Shown here piece after piece: positions 47,632-55,766 of a stretch of DNA of 64,000 nucleotides (position 1 is the first letter of the stretch; each line of letters begins with the position of its first letter). The DNA comes from Salinicoccus cyprini (lineage in GTDB: Bacteria > Bacillota > Bacilli > Staphylococcales > Salinicoccaceae), in contig NZ_VMSJ01000001.1 of NCBI RefSeq assembly GCF_007713705.1, positions 930,001 through 994,000 of the forward strand, given 5' to 3'. The notes under the pieces are model-generated. The model ran no database searches. It was not told the origin of the DNA and saw only the letters and a list, made by a program, of their open reading frames with translations. Both the position numbers and the translations under genes were made by a program.

Positions 47632-47661
47632 TAGTTTACATAATAATATTATTGTAAACTA
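47632..47661. promoter_or_regulatory. 30-bp dyad between parE and plsY
   Basis: TAGTTTACA (47632-47640) and TGTAAACTA (47653-47661) are perfect 9-bp inverted arms around 12 bp of AT-only DNA. It sits in the middle of the 201-bp divergent region and could be an operator for either gene. The cognate regulator is not known to me. Confidence 0.5.
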
Positions 47662-47699
47662 TGTTTTGTTATGCCTCATCAAAATTTTATGGTAAACTG

Positions 47700-47716
47700 T
47701 TAGTACCTGATAATAA
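47700..47716 (+). promoter_or_regulatory. FapR-like operator of plsY
   Basis: TTAGTACCTGATAATAA differs at one arm position from the FapR operator pattern TTAGTA-N5-TACTAA. It lies 12 nt before the plsY start codon, near the expected transcription start (weak -35 TTATGC and -10 TAAACT upstream). FapR represses membrane-lipid genes in Bacillus and Staphylococcus and is released by malonyl-CoA. Confidence 0.6.
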
Positions 47717-47728
47717 AGGGGTTTTAAA

Positions 47729-48313
47729 ATGGAAATGATCATAATACTCCTGGTGTTGAGCTATCTTCTAGGGTCCGTGCCTTTCAGTCTGCTTATCGGC
47801 AAATGGTTTTATAAAATTGATATTCGGCAGCATGGCAGCGGGAACATCGGAACAACCAATACTTTCAGGATTCTCGGAAAGAAAGCAGGTATTGTTGTTC
47901 TTCTGCTCGATATGCTCAAAGGTGCCATCCCGGTGCTTGCTGCAATGCTACTGGATCCGGATATGCATATTTTCATCCCTGGACTTGTCGCAGCCCTTGG
48001 TCATGTGTATTCGATCTTTCTTAAGTTCAAAGGGGGAAAGGCTGTGGCAACAAGTGGGGGTGCTGTACTTGCATACAACCCCATTCTTTTCATCCTGCTG
48101 CTGGCGGCTTTCCTGATCACATTGAAAATCAGCAAATATGTATCCCTTTCCAGCATGGTCAGTGCAGTGCTCTTCTTCATACTTTCGCTGATCTTCAGAG
48201 ATCCTCTACTCATCGCTTTTTCTTTTATCATCGCTGTAGTAATTGTTGTTAGACATATCTCCAACATTAGACGTATAATAGACGGGACAGAAAGCAAGAT
48301 TACATTCATGTAG
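47729..48313 (+). CDS. plsY: Glycerol-3-phosphate acyltransferase PlsY
   Basis: Membrane enzyme (194 aa) that acylates glycerol-3-phosphate from acyl phosphate, the first step of phospholipid synthesis. The three conserved motifs are present: LLGSVPFSLLIGKWF near residue 14, IDIRQHGSGNIGTTNTFRIL (about 31-50) and KFKGGKAVATSGG (about 101-113). Five hydrophobic segments fit the family. GGGG lies 10 nt before the ATG. The HesB-like gene follows after 8 nt. Confidence 0.95.
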   Translation: MEMIIILLVLSYLLGSVPFSLLIGKWFYKIDIRQHGSGNIGTTNTFRILGKKAGIVVLLLDMLKGAIPVLAAMLLDPDMHIFIPGLVAALGHVYSIFLKFKGGKAVATSGGAVLAYNPILFILLLAAFLITLKISKYVSLSSMVSAVLFFILSLIFRDPLLIAFSFIIAVVIVVRHISNIRRIIDGTESKITFM

Positions 48314-48330
48314 CAGAAGGGATGATGAAA

Positions 48331-48609
48331 ATGCTAGAAGTTACAGATCGTGCACTTGATTGGATGAAGGAAGAACTGGAACCAAACGCAGGACAGGGCG
48401 TCAATATCTATGTAAGATACGGTGGAGAGACACAGCTGAAACAAGGATTTTCCCCGGCACTGACGGTAGAGCGCATCCCCTCTGACAGTAAAGTATATGA
48501 ATTTGAAGGACTTCAGATTTTCATCAAGGAATCCGACCTCTGGTATTTTGAAGATACAGAGCTGATCATTGATTCGGATGAAGATGAAATCATATTCAAC
48601 AGCAAATAA
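48331..48609 (+). CDS. HesB/IscA-like protein without cysteines
   Basis: Protein of 92 aa with the HesB/YadR/YfhF fold pattern (LEVTDRALDWMKEEL start, VNIYVRYGG, and a final strand DEDEIIFNSK). It has no cysteine at all, so it cannot bind an iron-sulfur cluster in the way of IscA. The same family lies after plsY in staphylococci. ATGs at 48322 and 48325 are too close to the GAAGG; ATG 48331 fits best. Probably cotranscribed with plsY. Function unknown. Confidence 0.8.
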   Translation: MLEVTDRALDWMKEELEPNAGQGVNIYVRYGGETQLKQGFSPALTVERIPSDSKVYEFEGLQIFIKESDLWYFEDTELIIDSDEDEIIFNSK

Positions 48610-48611
48610 GC

Positions 48612-48648
48612 AAAAGGCGCATCTCCTGATCAGGAGATGCGCCTTTTT
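48612..48648. terminator. Bidirectional terminator between the HesB-like gene and acnA
   Basis: A 17-bp near-perfect stem AAAAGGCGCATCTCCTG and CAGGAGATGCGCCTTTT with a 2-nt loop and flanking A/T runs. Confidence 0.95.
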
Positions 48649-48654
48649 AAGTTT

Positions 48655-51360
48655 CTATGCTTTGAGTTTGTTTCTGAGGACAAGCTGCAGGATACCACCA
48701 TTGCGGTAGTAGTCGACCTCGACTTCGGAGTCGAAGCGTGCTTTGACTTTGAAGTCCGTCTTTTCTCCTGCTTCGTTCGTTGCGACAGCATCAAGGATAT
48801 GTCCAGGCATGACATTTTCATCCACTTTGATATCAAATGTTTCACTGCCATCGAACCCGAGGGAGTCTGCGTCTTCACCATCGACAAACTGCAGTGGCAG
48901 TACGCCCATCATGACGAGATTTGAGCGGTGGATACGCTCATAGCTTGCAGCAATGACCGCTTTTACGCCAAGGAGATTTGTCCCTTTCGCAGCCCAGTCA
49001 CGGCTTGAGCCCATGCCGTAGTCGTCGCCGGCGAGGACGACAAGACCTGTTCCATCCTCCTGGTACTTCATCGCTGCATCATAGATGCTCATCACTTCGC
49101 CGGTCGGCCAGTACGTTGTGAATCCTCCTTCCTTGCCGTCCGCTATCTTGTTGCGGATGCGGATGTTGGCGAACGTACCACGAAGCATGACTTCATGGTT
49201 GCCACGACGGGAACCGTAGGAGTTGAAGTTTCTCGGTGATACACCTTGCTCAATCAGCCATTTGCCGGCTGGTGTATCCTTGCCGATTGCGCCTGCAGGT
49301 GAGATGTGGTCGGTTGTGACCGAGTCTCCGAATTTGCCGAGTACACGGAGTCCATTGAGTGACTCGACCGTACCCGCTTCCGCTGAAAGGTTCTGGAAGA
49401 ATGATGGATTCTGGATATACGTGGAATCCGGATCGAAATCATAAAGTGGGGCATCTGTCGTTTCGATATTATTCCAGATTTCATTGGCATCGAATACCTG
49501 CTCATACTCTTTTCTGAACAGCTCAGGGCTGACGTTGCCCATTACAGCATCTTTGACTTCCTGAGTGGAAGGCCAGATATCCTTCATGAAGACATCATTG
49601 CCCTCCTTGTCCTTGCCGAGCGGTTCATTCTTCAGGTCGATATCCACTGTACCTGCCAGTGCATATGCCACAACAAGCGGTGGAGATGCCAGGTAGTTCG
49701 CTTTGACAAGCGGGTGGATTCTGCCTTCGAAGTTACGGTTTCCGGAAAGTACGGAGCTCACGAGCAGATCATTTTCAGTGATTGCATCCGTAATTTCCGG
49801 GAGCAGTGGACCGGAGTTTCCGATACATGTTGTACAGCCGTAGCCGACAAGGTTGAAGCCGAGCTGGTCGAGGTATTCCTGCAGTCCGGAATCATCCAGA
49901 TAACCGGTAACGACTTTGGAACCCGGAGCCAGTGAAGTCTTCACATATGCAGGGACTTCCAGACCTTTTTCCACAGCCTTCTTGGCGACGAGACCCGCAC
50001 CGAGCATGACGTATGGGTTGGATGTGTTGGTACATGATGTGATGGCTGCGATGACAAGGTCGCCGGTCTTCATTTCAACGTCTTTGCCGTCTTTGAAGTT
50101 GACTGTCGCCGTCTTATCGAACTCGGCTTCATCAAGACCATGGCCATGATTGCCGCTTTCCGCTGTGACGGATTTCCTGTACTCTGCCTTCATGTCGGAC
50201 AGTGTAATCAGATCCTGCGGACGCTTCGGTCCAGCCAGGGAAGGTTCGACAGTGGAAAGGTCCAGATCGACCACTTCGCTGTATACAGGTTCGTTTGCCG
50301 GGTCGAAGTACATATCATTTTCCTTGAGGTATGCTTTGACGACATCACAGTGCTCTTCACTGCGGCCCGTCAGTTTCATGTATTCAAGTGTTTCATCGTC
50401 AACCGGGAAGAAACCGCATGTTGCACCATATTCAGGTGCCATGTTCGCGATGGTTGCACGGTCGGCAAGTGGCAGTTCTGTTACGCCCTGGCCGAAGAAT
50501 TCGACGAATTTGCCGACAACACCCTGTTTTCTGAGCAGCTCAGTGACACGGAGCGCCAGATCGGTTGCTGTTGCGCCTTCAGGAAGCGCATTGGTCATGC
50601 GTACGCCGACAACTTTAGGAACCGGGAAATAGGAAGGCTGGCCGAGCATGCCGGCTTCAGCTTCGATACCGCCGACACCCCATCCGAGTACACCGAGACC
50701 GTTGATCATCGTCGTATGGGAGTCTGTTCCGACAAGTGTATCGGGGAATGTAACGCGTGCATCGCCATCTTCTTTCACATGGACCACATTGGCCAGGTAC
50801 TCGAGGTTGACCTGGTGGACAATGCCTGTTGCCGGTGGAACGGCCTTATAGTTGTCGAAAGCTTTTGTTGCCCAGTGCAGAAACTCGTAGCGCTCCTGGT
50901 TTCTTTCGAACTCGAGCTCCATGTTCTGTCTGAGTGCATCGTCGGTACCATAGGCATCGACCTGTACGGAGTGGTCGATGACGAGATCCACAGGTACTTC
51001 CGGGTTGATCTTCTGTACGTCGCCTCCGACATCATCCATTGCTTTTCTCAGAGATGCGAGATCGACAACTGCCGGTACACCGGTGAAATCCTGAAGGATG
51101 ACACGTGACGGTTTGAATGGTACTTCTTTTCCTTCGTTATCACCCTGATCCCACGTTGCCAGGGATTCGATGTGCTCGTCCTTGATGACACTGCCATCAT
51201 ACTGGCGAAGTACTGATTCAAGAAGCACTCTGACGGAGTATGGCAGCTTGTGCGTTTCGGACATGCCGCGTTCAGTCAAAGTCTTCAGACTGTAGTAGTC
51301 GTAGTCCTTGCCATTGACGCTGAACGACTTTCTGGCCGCTTCACTAACATTTTGACTCAT
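48655..51360 (-). CDS. acnA: Aconitate hydratase
   Basis: TCA-cycle enzyme (901 aa) converting citrate to isocitrate with a [4Fe-4S] cluster. Cluster-ligand cysteines are in [12 protein letters not shown] and [32 protein letters not shown] and the C-terminal swivel domain ([17 protein letters not shown]) are intact. AcnA-type enzymes also bind RNA when the cluster is lost (family knowledge). AGGGGG precedes the ATG. The gene has its own strong promoter with a dyad at the transcription start. S. aureus calls it citB or acnA. Confidence 0.97.
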   Translation of the reverse strand: MSQNVSEAARKSFSVNGKDYDYYSLKTLTERGMSETHKLPYSVRVLLESVLRQYDGSVIKDEHIESLATWDQGDNEGKEVPFKPSRVILQDFTGVPAVVDLASLRKAMDDVGGDVQKINPEVPVDLVIDHSVQVDAYGTDDALRQNMELEFERNQERYEFLHWATKAFDNYKAVPPATGIVHQVNLEYLANVVHVKEDGDARVTFPDTLVGTDSHTTMINGLGVLGWGVGGIEAEAGMLGQPSYFPVPKVVGVRMTNALPEGATATDLALRVTELLRKQGVVGKFVEFFGQGVTELPLADRATIANMAPEYGATCGFFPVDDETLEYMKLTGRSEEHCDVVKAYLKENDMYFDPANEPVYSEVVDLDLSTVEPSLAGPKRPQDLITLSDMKAEYRKSVTAESGNHGHGLDEAEFDKTATVNFKDGKDVEMKTGDLVIAAITSCTNTSNPYVMLGAGLVAKKAVEKGLEVPAYVKTSLAPGSKVVTGYLDDSGLQEYLDQLGFNLVGYGCTTCIGNSGPLLPEITDAITENDLLVSSVLSGNRNFEGRIHPLVKANYLASPPLVVAYALAGTVDIDLKNEPLGKDKEGNDVFMKDIWPSTQEVKDAVMGNVSPELFRKEYEQVFDANEIWNNIETTDAPLYDFDPDSTYIQNPSFFQNLSAEAGTVESLNGLRVLGKFGDSVTTDHISPAGAIGKDTPAGKWLIEQGVSPRNFNSYGSRRGNHEVMLRGTFANIRIRNKIADGKEGGFTTYWPTGEVMSIYDAAMKYQEDGTGLVVLAGDDYGMGSSRDWAAKGTNLLGVKAVIAASYERIHRSNLVMMGVLPLQFVDGEDADSLGFDGSETFDIKVDENVMPGHILDAVATNEAGEKTDFKVKARFDSEVEVDYYRNGGILQLVLRNKLKA

Positions 51361-51390
51361 TTCTAATAGCCCCCTATCAATATTCCAGTC

Positions 51391-51437
51391 ATATGACCGT
51401 TCATATCAATTGTATATCTTTACAATAGGGATGTAAA
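51391..51437 (-). promoter_or_regulatory. acnA promoter with operator-like dyad
   Basis: On the minus strand, TTTACA (51432-51437) and TACAAT (51409-51414) are separated by 17 bp. A 16-bp dyad ATATGA-N4-TCATAT (51391-51406) covers the expected transcription start. TGTAAACG over the -35, read on the plus strand, is a half-match to a CcpA cre site. Aconitase is controlled by CcpE, CcpA and CodY-type regulators in related bacteria; which one acts here is not shown. Confidence 0.7.
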
Positions 51438-51471
51438 CGAAACGCGACACGATTCGGACATGATTACGATA

Positions 51472-51521
51472 CAAAAAAATGACCTATAGCGATAAGCATA
51501 ACTTATCTTTATAGGTCATTT
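51472..51521 (-). terminator. Terminator of the BCCT carrier gene
   Basis: On the minus strand AATGACCTATA and TATAGGTCATT form the outer stem, with an inner AAGATAAG and CTTATC pairing, followed by a run of seven T. It lies 26 nt after the stop. Confidence 0.88.
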
Positions 51522-51547
51522 CGATAACTATATATTATTCTGTGCGT

Positions 51548-53125
51548 TTAATGGTTCTTCTGCGCCTGTTCCTTTTCGTGATCTTTCATCAGCTTCTCAT
51601 ACTCTGTGCCTTCATAGTCAGGCTCGTGAAGGAGATTCAATGACCTCTGCTCTTTGGCTATGTCCTTATAGGTCGAAACCATCATGAGTATCAGAATGAT
51701 CGAGAACGGGAATGCCGAGATGATTGATGATGCCTGCAGTGCGGTCAATCCGCCGCCCATCAGCAGCACGACTGCGATCAGCACCTGGGCAACACCCCAG
51801 ATCATCTTGACCTTGTTTGGTGGTGTCAGTGAACCATTTGTCGTCTGCATACCGAGCACAAATGTTGCCGAGTCTGCAGATGTGATGAAGAATGTACCGA
51901 TCAGAAGCACTGCAACAATCGAGACAATCAGACCCATAGGCAGATTGCTGAATACTTCAAACAGCACGACTTCGGTCGCAAGATCTGCGTACCCGCCGTT
52001 TGTCATCTGGGAATCGATGGCAGTCACACCGAAGATGCTGAACCATAGGAAGCTGACAGCAGCCGGTCCAAGCATTACAGCAAGAACGAATTCACGGATG
52101 GTGCGACCCTTCGATACGCGGGCGATGAATATGCCGACGAATGGGCTCCACGCCATCCACCAGCCCCAGTAGTAGATTGTCCAGGAACCGAGCCAGGCAC
52201 TCTTATCCTCATTCAACGGTGCCACATCATAGCTCATGCCGATGAAGTTGGTCGCCATGGAACCGAAAGTATCCGTCCACATGTTCAGAATCAGGACAGT
52301 CGGCCCAAGGACGAGTGTGAAGATCATCAGCAGTCCTGCCAGTATCATATTGGCGTTACTCAAATACTGGATTCCTTTTGACAGGCCGGACCAAGCACTG
52401 GCCATGAACAGCACTGTAATTATAGTGATGATGATGATCTGTACATAAATATTATTAGGGATATTGAACAGATAGTTCAGTCCGCCATTGATCTGTCTGA
52501 CACCAAGTCCAAGGGAAGTTGCAACACCAGCAATTGTGGCGAATACCGCAATGACGTCGACTGTTGTACCAATCGGACCATCAACGTGCTTCCCAAGAAT
52601 CGGTCTCAGAGTGCTTGAGATCAATCCCGGCTGGTTACGTCTGAACTGTGCAAAGGCAAGTGCCAGTCCTACAACTGCGTACACTGCCCAAGCATGGAAG
52701 CCCCAGTGGAAGAATGATCTTCTGAGAGACTCTTTCATTGCTTCGTCTGTTTCAGGTGCTGCTGTCGGTGGTGTAAAATAGTGGCTGATCGGTTCGGCAG
52801 CTCCCCAGAATACAAGACCGATACCCATGCCGGCACTGAAAAGCATCGCAAACCATGACAGGGTTTTGAACTCCGGTTTATCTGTCGGCTTGCCGAGACG
52901 AATCTGCCCCATCGGTGTAAATACAAAAATCAGACAGAAAGCGATGAAGATGGTTGTCAGCGATACATAGTACCAGCTGAAGTTGTTCGTAATGAATGCC
53001 TGCATGCTGCTTGTCACACTTTCGAAGCTGTCCGAGAAGAAAACCCCGTACAGCACAAGTGCTGAAACAATGACAAGCGCAATCCAGAAAACTGGAGTCA
53101 GCTTTGTTTTGCTGTTCTCATTCAT
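51548..53125 (-). CDS. opuD: BCCT family glycine betaine/choline transporter (OpuD-like)
   Basis: Secondary carrier of 525 aa with 12 hydrophobic segments that imports glycine betaine or a related compatible solute. BCCT marks are SAGMGIGLVFWGAAEP (around residue 97), FHWGFHAWAVYAVVGLALAF, and the tryptophan-rich YYWGWWMAWSPFVGIFIARVS (two parts near 313-333). Its place beside acnA and mscL matches the S. aureus OpuD2 locus. AAAAGGAGG precedes the ATG. With MscL divergent from it, uptake and emergency release of osmolytes are encoded side by side. Confidence 0.92.
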   Translation of the reverse strand: MNENSKTKLTPVFWIALVIVSALVLYGVFFSDSFESVTSSMQAFITNNFSWYYVSLTTIFIAFCLIFVFTPMGQIRLGKPTDKPEFKTLSWFAMLFSAGMGIGLVFWGAAEPISHYFTPPTAAPETDEAMKESLRRSFFHWGFHAWAVYAVVGLALAFAQFRRNQPGLISSTLRPILGKHVDGPIGTTVDVIAVFATIAGVATSLGLGVRQINGGLNYLFNIPNNIYVQIIIITIITVLFMASAWSGLSKGIQYLSNANMILAGLLMIFTLVLGPTVLILNMWTDTFGSMATNFIGMSYDVAPLNEDKSAWLGSWTIYYWGWWMAWSPFVGIFIARVSKGRTIREFVLAVMLGPAAVSFLWFSIFGVTAIDSQMTNGGYADLATEVVLFEVFSNLPMGLIVSIVAVLLIGTFFITSADSATFVLGMQTTNGSLTPPNKVKMIWGVAQVLIAVVLLMGGGLTALQASSIISAFPFSIILILMMVSTYKDIAKEQRSLNLLHEPDYEGTEYEKLMKDHEKEQAQKNH

Positions 53126-53195
53126 GATATTCCTCCTTTTAGTTTATGTGATTATCAATTTACTATTTGTAATGAACCTTACAAAACAATTACTC

Positions 53196-53224
53196 ATGTT
53201 AGCATATTACACATGGTCTGGCAA
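53196..53224 (-). promoter_or_regulatory. Putative promoter of the BCCT carrier gene
   Basis: On the minus strand, TTGCCA (53219-53224) and TAACAT (53196-53201) are separated by 17 bp. Confidence 0.6.
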
Positions 53225-53371
53225 ATTGAATTCCCGACTGTAACCGCTTAATCAGAATGAATTAATAAATTTACAGGAATATTACATTCATGATTGTGCC
53301 TATGTCCATATGTTATGATAATATGATATCTCACTTCAAAATCACTATATGACTACAGGAGGAACCCGACC

Positions 53372-53755
53372 ATGTGGCAGGAATTCAAAAGTTTCATATT
53401 GAGAGGCAACGTCATCGACCTGGCTGTCGCTGTCGTAATAGGTGCTGCATTCAGCAAGATTGTCACTGCACTCGTTGAAAATATAATCATGCCGTCCATC
53501 GCCCTCATTTTCGGCAATACCGACTTTACGTCGGAATGGGCATACAGAGGCATTACATACGGTGTGTTCATCCAGGCAATTATCGACTTTCTCATCATCG
53601 GTGTCGCCGTATTCGCATTCGTCAAGGCAGTCAACGTGCTGACACAAAACAGACTCGTCAAGAAAGAAGAAGAAGTCGAGGTGGCAGAAGACGAGCAGGT
53701 TGTTCTGCTGAGGGAGATCAGGGACGCCTTGAAAAAAGATCAGACTGGGGCATAA
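53372..53755 (+). CDS. mscL: Large-conductance mechanosensitive channel
   Basis: Homopentameric channel (127 aa) that opens under membrane tension during osmotic downshock. The N-terminal amphipathic helix MWQEFKSFILRGNVIDLAVA, TM1 (AVVIGAAFSKIVTALVENI), an extracellular loop, TM2 (FIQAIIDFLIIGVAVFAFV) and an acidic C-terminal helix bundle are all present. AGGAGG is before the ATG. A hairpin starts at the stop codon. Confidence 0.97.
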   Translation: MWQEFKSFILRGNVIDLAVAVVIGAAFSKIVTALVENIIMPSIALIFGNTDFTSEWAYRGITYGVFIQAIIDFLIIGVAVFAFVKAVNVLTQNRLVKKEEEVEVAEDEQVVLLREIRDALKKDQTGA

Positions 53756-53756
53756 A

Positions 53757-53795
53757 AAAACGTTCAGTCCAAAATTTTGATGGATGAAACGTTTT
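53757..53795 (-). terminator. Hairpin element A at the mscL stop (terminator for minus-strand transcripts)
   Basis: AAAACGTTCAGTCCA and TGGATGAAACGTTTT pair imperfectly around a loop containing AAAATTTT. The longer T run is on the minus strand, next to the mscL stop, so it best stops transcription arriving from the yfcC-type gene. It is related to element B at 54162-54196 in inverted orientation. Confidence 0.7.
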
Positions 53796-53844
53796 AGGGT
53801 GTAGACTGATGCCGGAAGTTGTCCAAGCAGCTACAGATGGAGAC

Positions 53845-53903
53845 AAAGCCGCCCCCTCTGCAGACTGGATTAGTTCCAGTGTGTATGGAGGGGGCGGCTT
53901 TTT
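53845..53903 (+). terminator. Long G+C-rich hairpin downstream of mscL
   Basis: AAAGCCGCCCCCTC (53845-53858) pairs with GAGGGGGCGGCTTT (53888-53901), followed by more T. Inside lies a second hairpin, ACTGGA-N5-TCCAGT (53864-53880). It can terminate mscL transcription, but the branched form is unusual for a simple terminator. Confidence 0.75.
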
Positions 53904-53963
53904 GTGCTGTTTTAATCGGATTTGATTGGGAGATGGACGAGCGGGGATGAAGTTTACTCGCTC

Positions 53964-54072
53964 ACTTGCCATGGCGGCATCCGCGATGGTGAATTAACCC
54001 TCCAACTTGCCATGGTGACGCCCGCGATGGTGAATTAACCCTCCAACTTGCCATGGTGACGCCCGCGATGGT
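53964..54072. repeat. 41-bp tandem repeat, about 2.7 copies
   Basis: Units begin ACTTGCCATGG at 53964, 54005 and 54046. Units 1 and 2 are 41 bp and differ at a few positions (GCGGCATCC against TGACGCCCG); unit 3 breaks off after 27 bp. The 22 bp before unit 1 (GATGAAGTTTACTCGCTC region) look like a decayed unit tail. There are no spacers, so it is not a CRISPR array, and 41 is not a multiple of 3, so it is not a coding repeat. Confidence 0.85.
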
Positions 54073-54161
54073 TAGTTGACGCCATTGCCACACCAATCCC
54101 ATCCCCCAAATAAAAAGACTGCAGACGTGTCATTCTACAACGACTTTGTCTACAATCCGAC

Positions 54162-54196
54162 ACGTTCCGTCAAAATTTTGGCCGGAACGTTTTTTT
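54162..54196 (+). terminator. Hairpin element B at the yfcC-type stop (terminator for plus-strand transcripts)
   Basis: ACGTTCCG and CGGAACGT are perfect 8-bp arms around a loop with AAAATTTT, followed by seven T on the plus strand. It lies on the stop codon of the convergent yfcC-type gene. A second pairing, ACGTGTC (54125-54131) with GACACGT (54159-54165), precedes it. Confidence 0.82.
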
Positions 54197-55607
54197 ATGA
54201 AATGCCGATGATGGTGGCGACGACCAGAGCCGCTGCAGCAATGACAAGCCACAGCACAGTCACTTTCCAGACGAACCTGACCCATTTGATATATGGAATT
54301 CCGGATACAGCGAGCACTCCCATCAGCGAAGCGGATGTCGGTATGATCGTGTTGGTGATGCCGTCCCCATACTGGTATGCCAGTACCGCAACCTGTCTTG
54401 ATATGTTCTGCAGGTCTGCAATCGGCGTCATAATCGGCATTGTCGTCATGGCCTGGCCTGAACCTGAAGGGATGAAGAAGTTGATGATGACCTGTATGAC
54501 CAGCATGCCGAGTGCTGTAATGGATGGTGGCAGGAAATCTAGAATGCTGCTCATGCCATGGATGACCGAGTCTATGATGACACCGGATTCGAGTACGACG
54601 ACAATGGCACGTGCAAATCCGACAATGATTGCGCCATAGACGACAAGCTTCATGCCATCAATGAATGCATCAAAAATGTCATTGATCCTCATTCCGCCCA
54701 CCAGTCCCGCAATCAGCCCGATCAAAAAGAAGTTGGCGGACAGTTCCGTCAGGAACCAGCCATACTGGAAGATGCCGTAGACATTGATGATGATGCCGAG
54801 AACGAATGTGGCAAGAATCATTATGTGCCGCTTCCTGAGTGCTTCGAAATCCATGACATCGTCCGTAAAGTTGACCATGCCCTTTTTCGATTCTTCATAT
54901 ACAAGACTCGATTCCGGATTCTTCTGCACCTTCTTGGCGTAGTGCATCACATAGAGGATCCCTGTTCCGAGTACCGCCAGATAGACGATGGTTCTGAATC
55001 CCCATCCTGAAAAGATCGTCAGCTCAGCGATCTGCTGGGCAATGCCGACGGTAAATGGGTTGAGCATGCCGCCGATGAATCCAGCAGCCGCACCGAGCGT
55101 CACCATGGCCGTCCCGACTATCGCATCATAGCCGAGTGCTGTAGCCAGTACGATGCCGACCGGAACGAATATGATTGCTTCCTCGGACATGCCTGTCGTA
55201 AAGCCGAGAATTGAAAATACAAGCATGATTACCGGAATCATCAGCTTCTCCCTGCCCTTCACTGCAACCATCACCTTCTGGATGGCCGCCTCGATGGCAC
55301 CTGTCGCTCTGATGATGCCGAACGCGCCCCCTACAAGAAAAATATAGAAAATAATACTGGCACCATCTATCAGGCCCGTCGGAATGGCCTTGAAAAGTTC
55401 GAAGAAGGATACAGGGCTCTGCTCGACATTCGTATAGCTGCCCGGTACAACTTCCGTCCTGTCCCCCACTTCCACTCTTTCGAATTCCCCGGCCGGTATG
55501 ACATAGCTCAGTGCCGCAGCGATGATGACCACCGCGAAAAGAATCGCATACGTATGCGGGAACCTGAACCCCGGTGCAGGTTCTTTCCTGGTATCTCCTT
55601 TATTCAT
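54195..55607 (-). CDS. YfcC-type membrane carrier (copy 1)
   Basis: Membrane protein of 470 aa with about 12 hydrophobic segments, in the YfcC branch of the anaerobic C4-dicarboxylate carrier-like superfamily. Typical segments are YVIPAGEFERVEVGDRTEVVPG (in parts near 35-56), GGAFGIIRATGAIEAAI and INFFIPSGSGQAMTTMPIM. The substrate is unknown; relatives are variously annotated as dicarboxylate, amino-acid or peptide carriers. AAGGAGAG precedes the ATG. It is transcribed divergently from a paralogue. Confidence 0.85.
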   Translation of the reverse strand: MNKGDTRKEPAPGFRFPHTYAILFAVVIIAAALSYVIPAGEFERVEVGDRTEVVPGSYTNVEQSPVSFFELFKAIPTGLIDGASIIFYIFLVGGAFGIIRATGAIEAAIQKVMVAVKGREKLMIPVIMLVFSILGFTTGMSEEAIIFVPVGIVLATALGYDAIVGTAMVTLGAAAGFIGGMLNPFTVGIAQQIAELTIFSGWGFRTIVYLAVLGTGILYVMHYAKKVQKNPESSLVYEESKKGMVNFTDDVMDFEALRKRHIMILATFVLGIIINVYGIFQYGWFLTELSANFFLIGLIAGLVGGMRINDIFDAFIDGMKLVVYGAIIVGFARAIVVVLESGVIIDSVIHGMSSILDFLPPSITALGMLVIQVIINFFIPSGSGQAMTTMPIMTPIADLQNISRQVAVLAYQYGDGITNTIIPTSASLMGVLAVSGIPYIKWVRFVWKVTVLWLVIAAAALVVATIIGIS

Positions 55608-55707
55608 ATTATCTCTCCTAAAGAATTGATATTTCCATTATACAGATATTTCGAAACATGAAAAGACTGTATTATTTGAACTTTTCCAATTATTTGGGTA
55701 ATTGCGG

Positions 55708-55735
55708 TTGCCATCATCGAATCGTGAAGTATAAT
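55708..55735 (+). promoter_or_regulatory. Putative promoter of the second yfcC-type gene
   Basis: TTGCCA (55708-55713) and TATAAT (55730-55735) are separated by 16 bp. Confidence 0.65.
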
Positions 55736-55766
55736 TGAATAGAGATCTATTGAAAGGGGATTCAGA

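Noticed and set aside
50140-51108. A 322-codon plus-strand frame opposite acnA, rich in Cys and Phe
   Set aside because: Composition and position indicate an antisense shadow of aconitase.
53964-54072. The tandem repeat as a CRISPR array
   Set aside because: Units are directly adjacent with no variable spacers, there are too few, and no cas genes are present.
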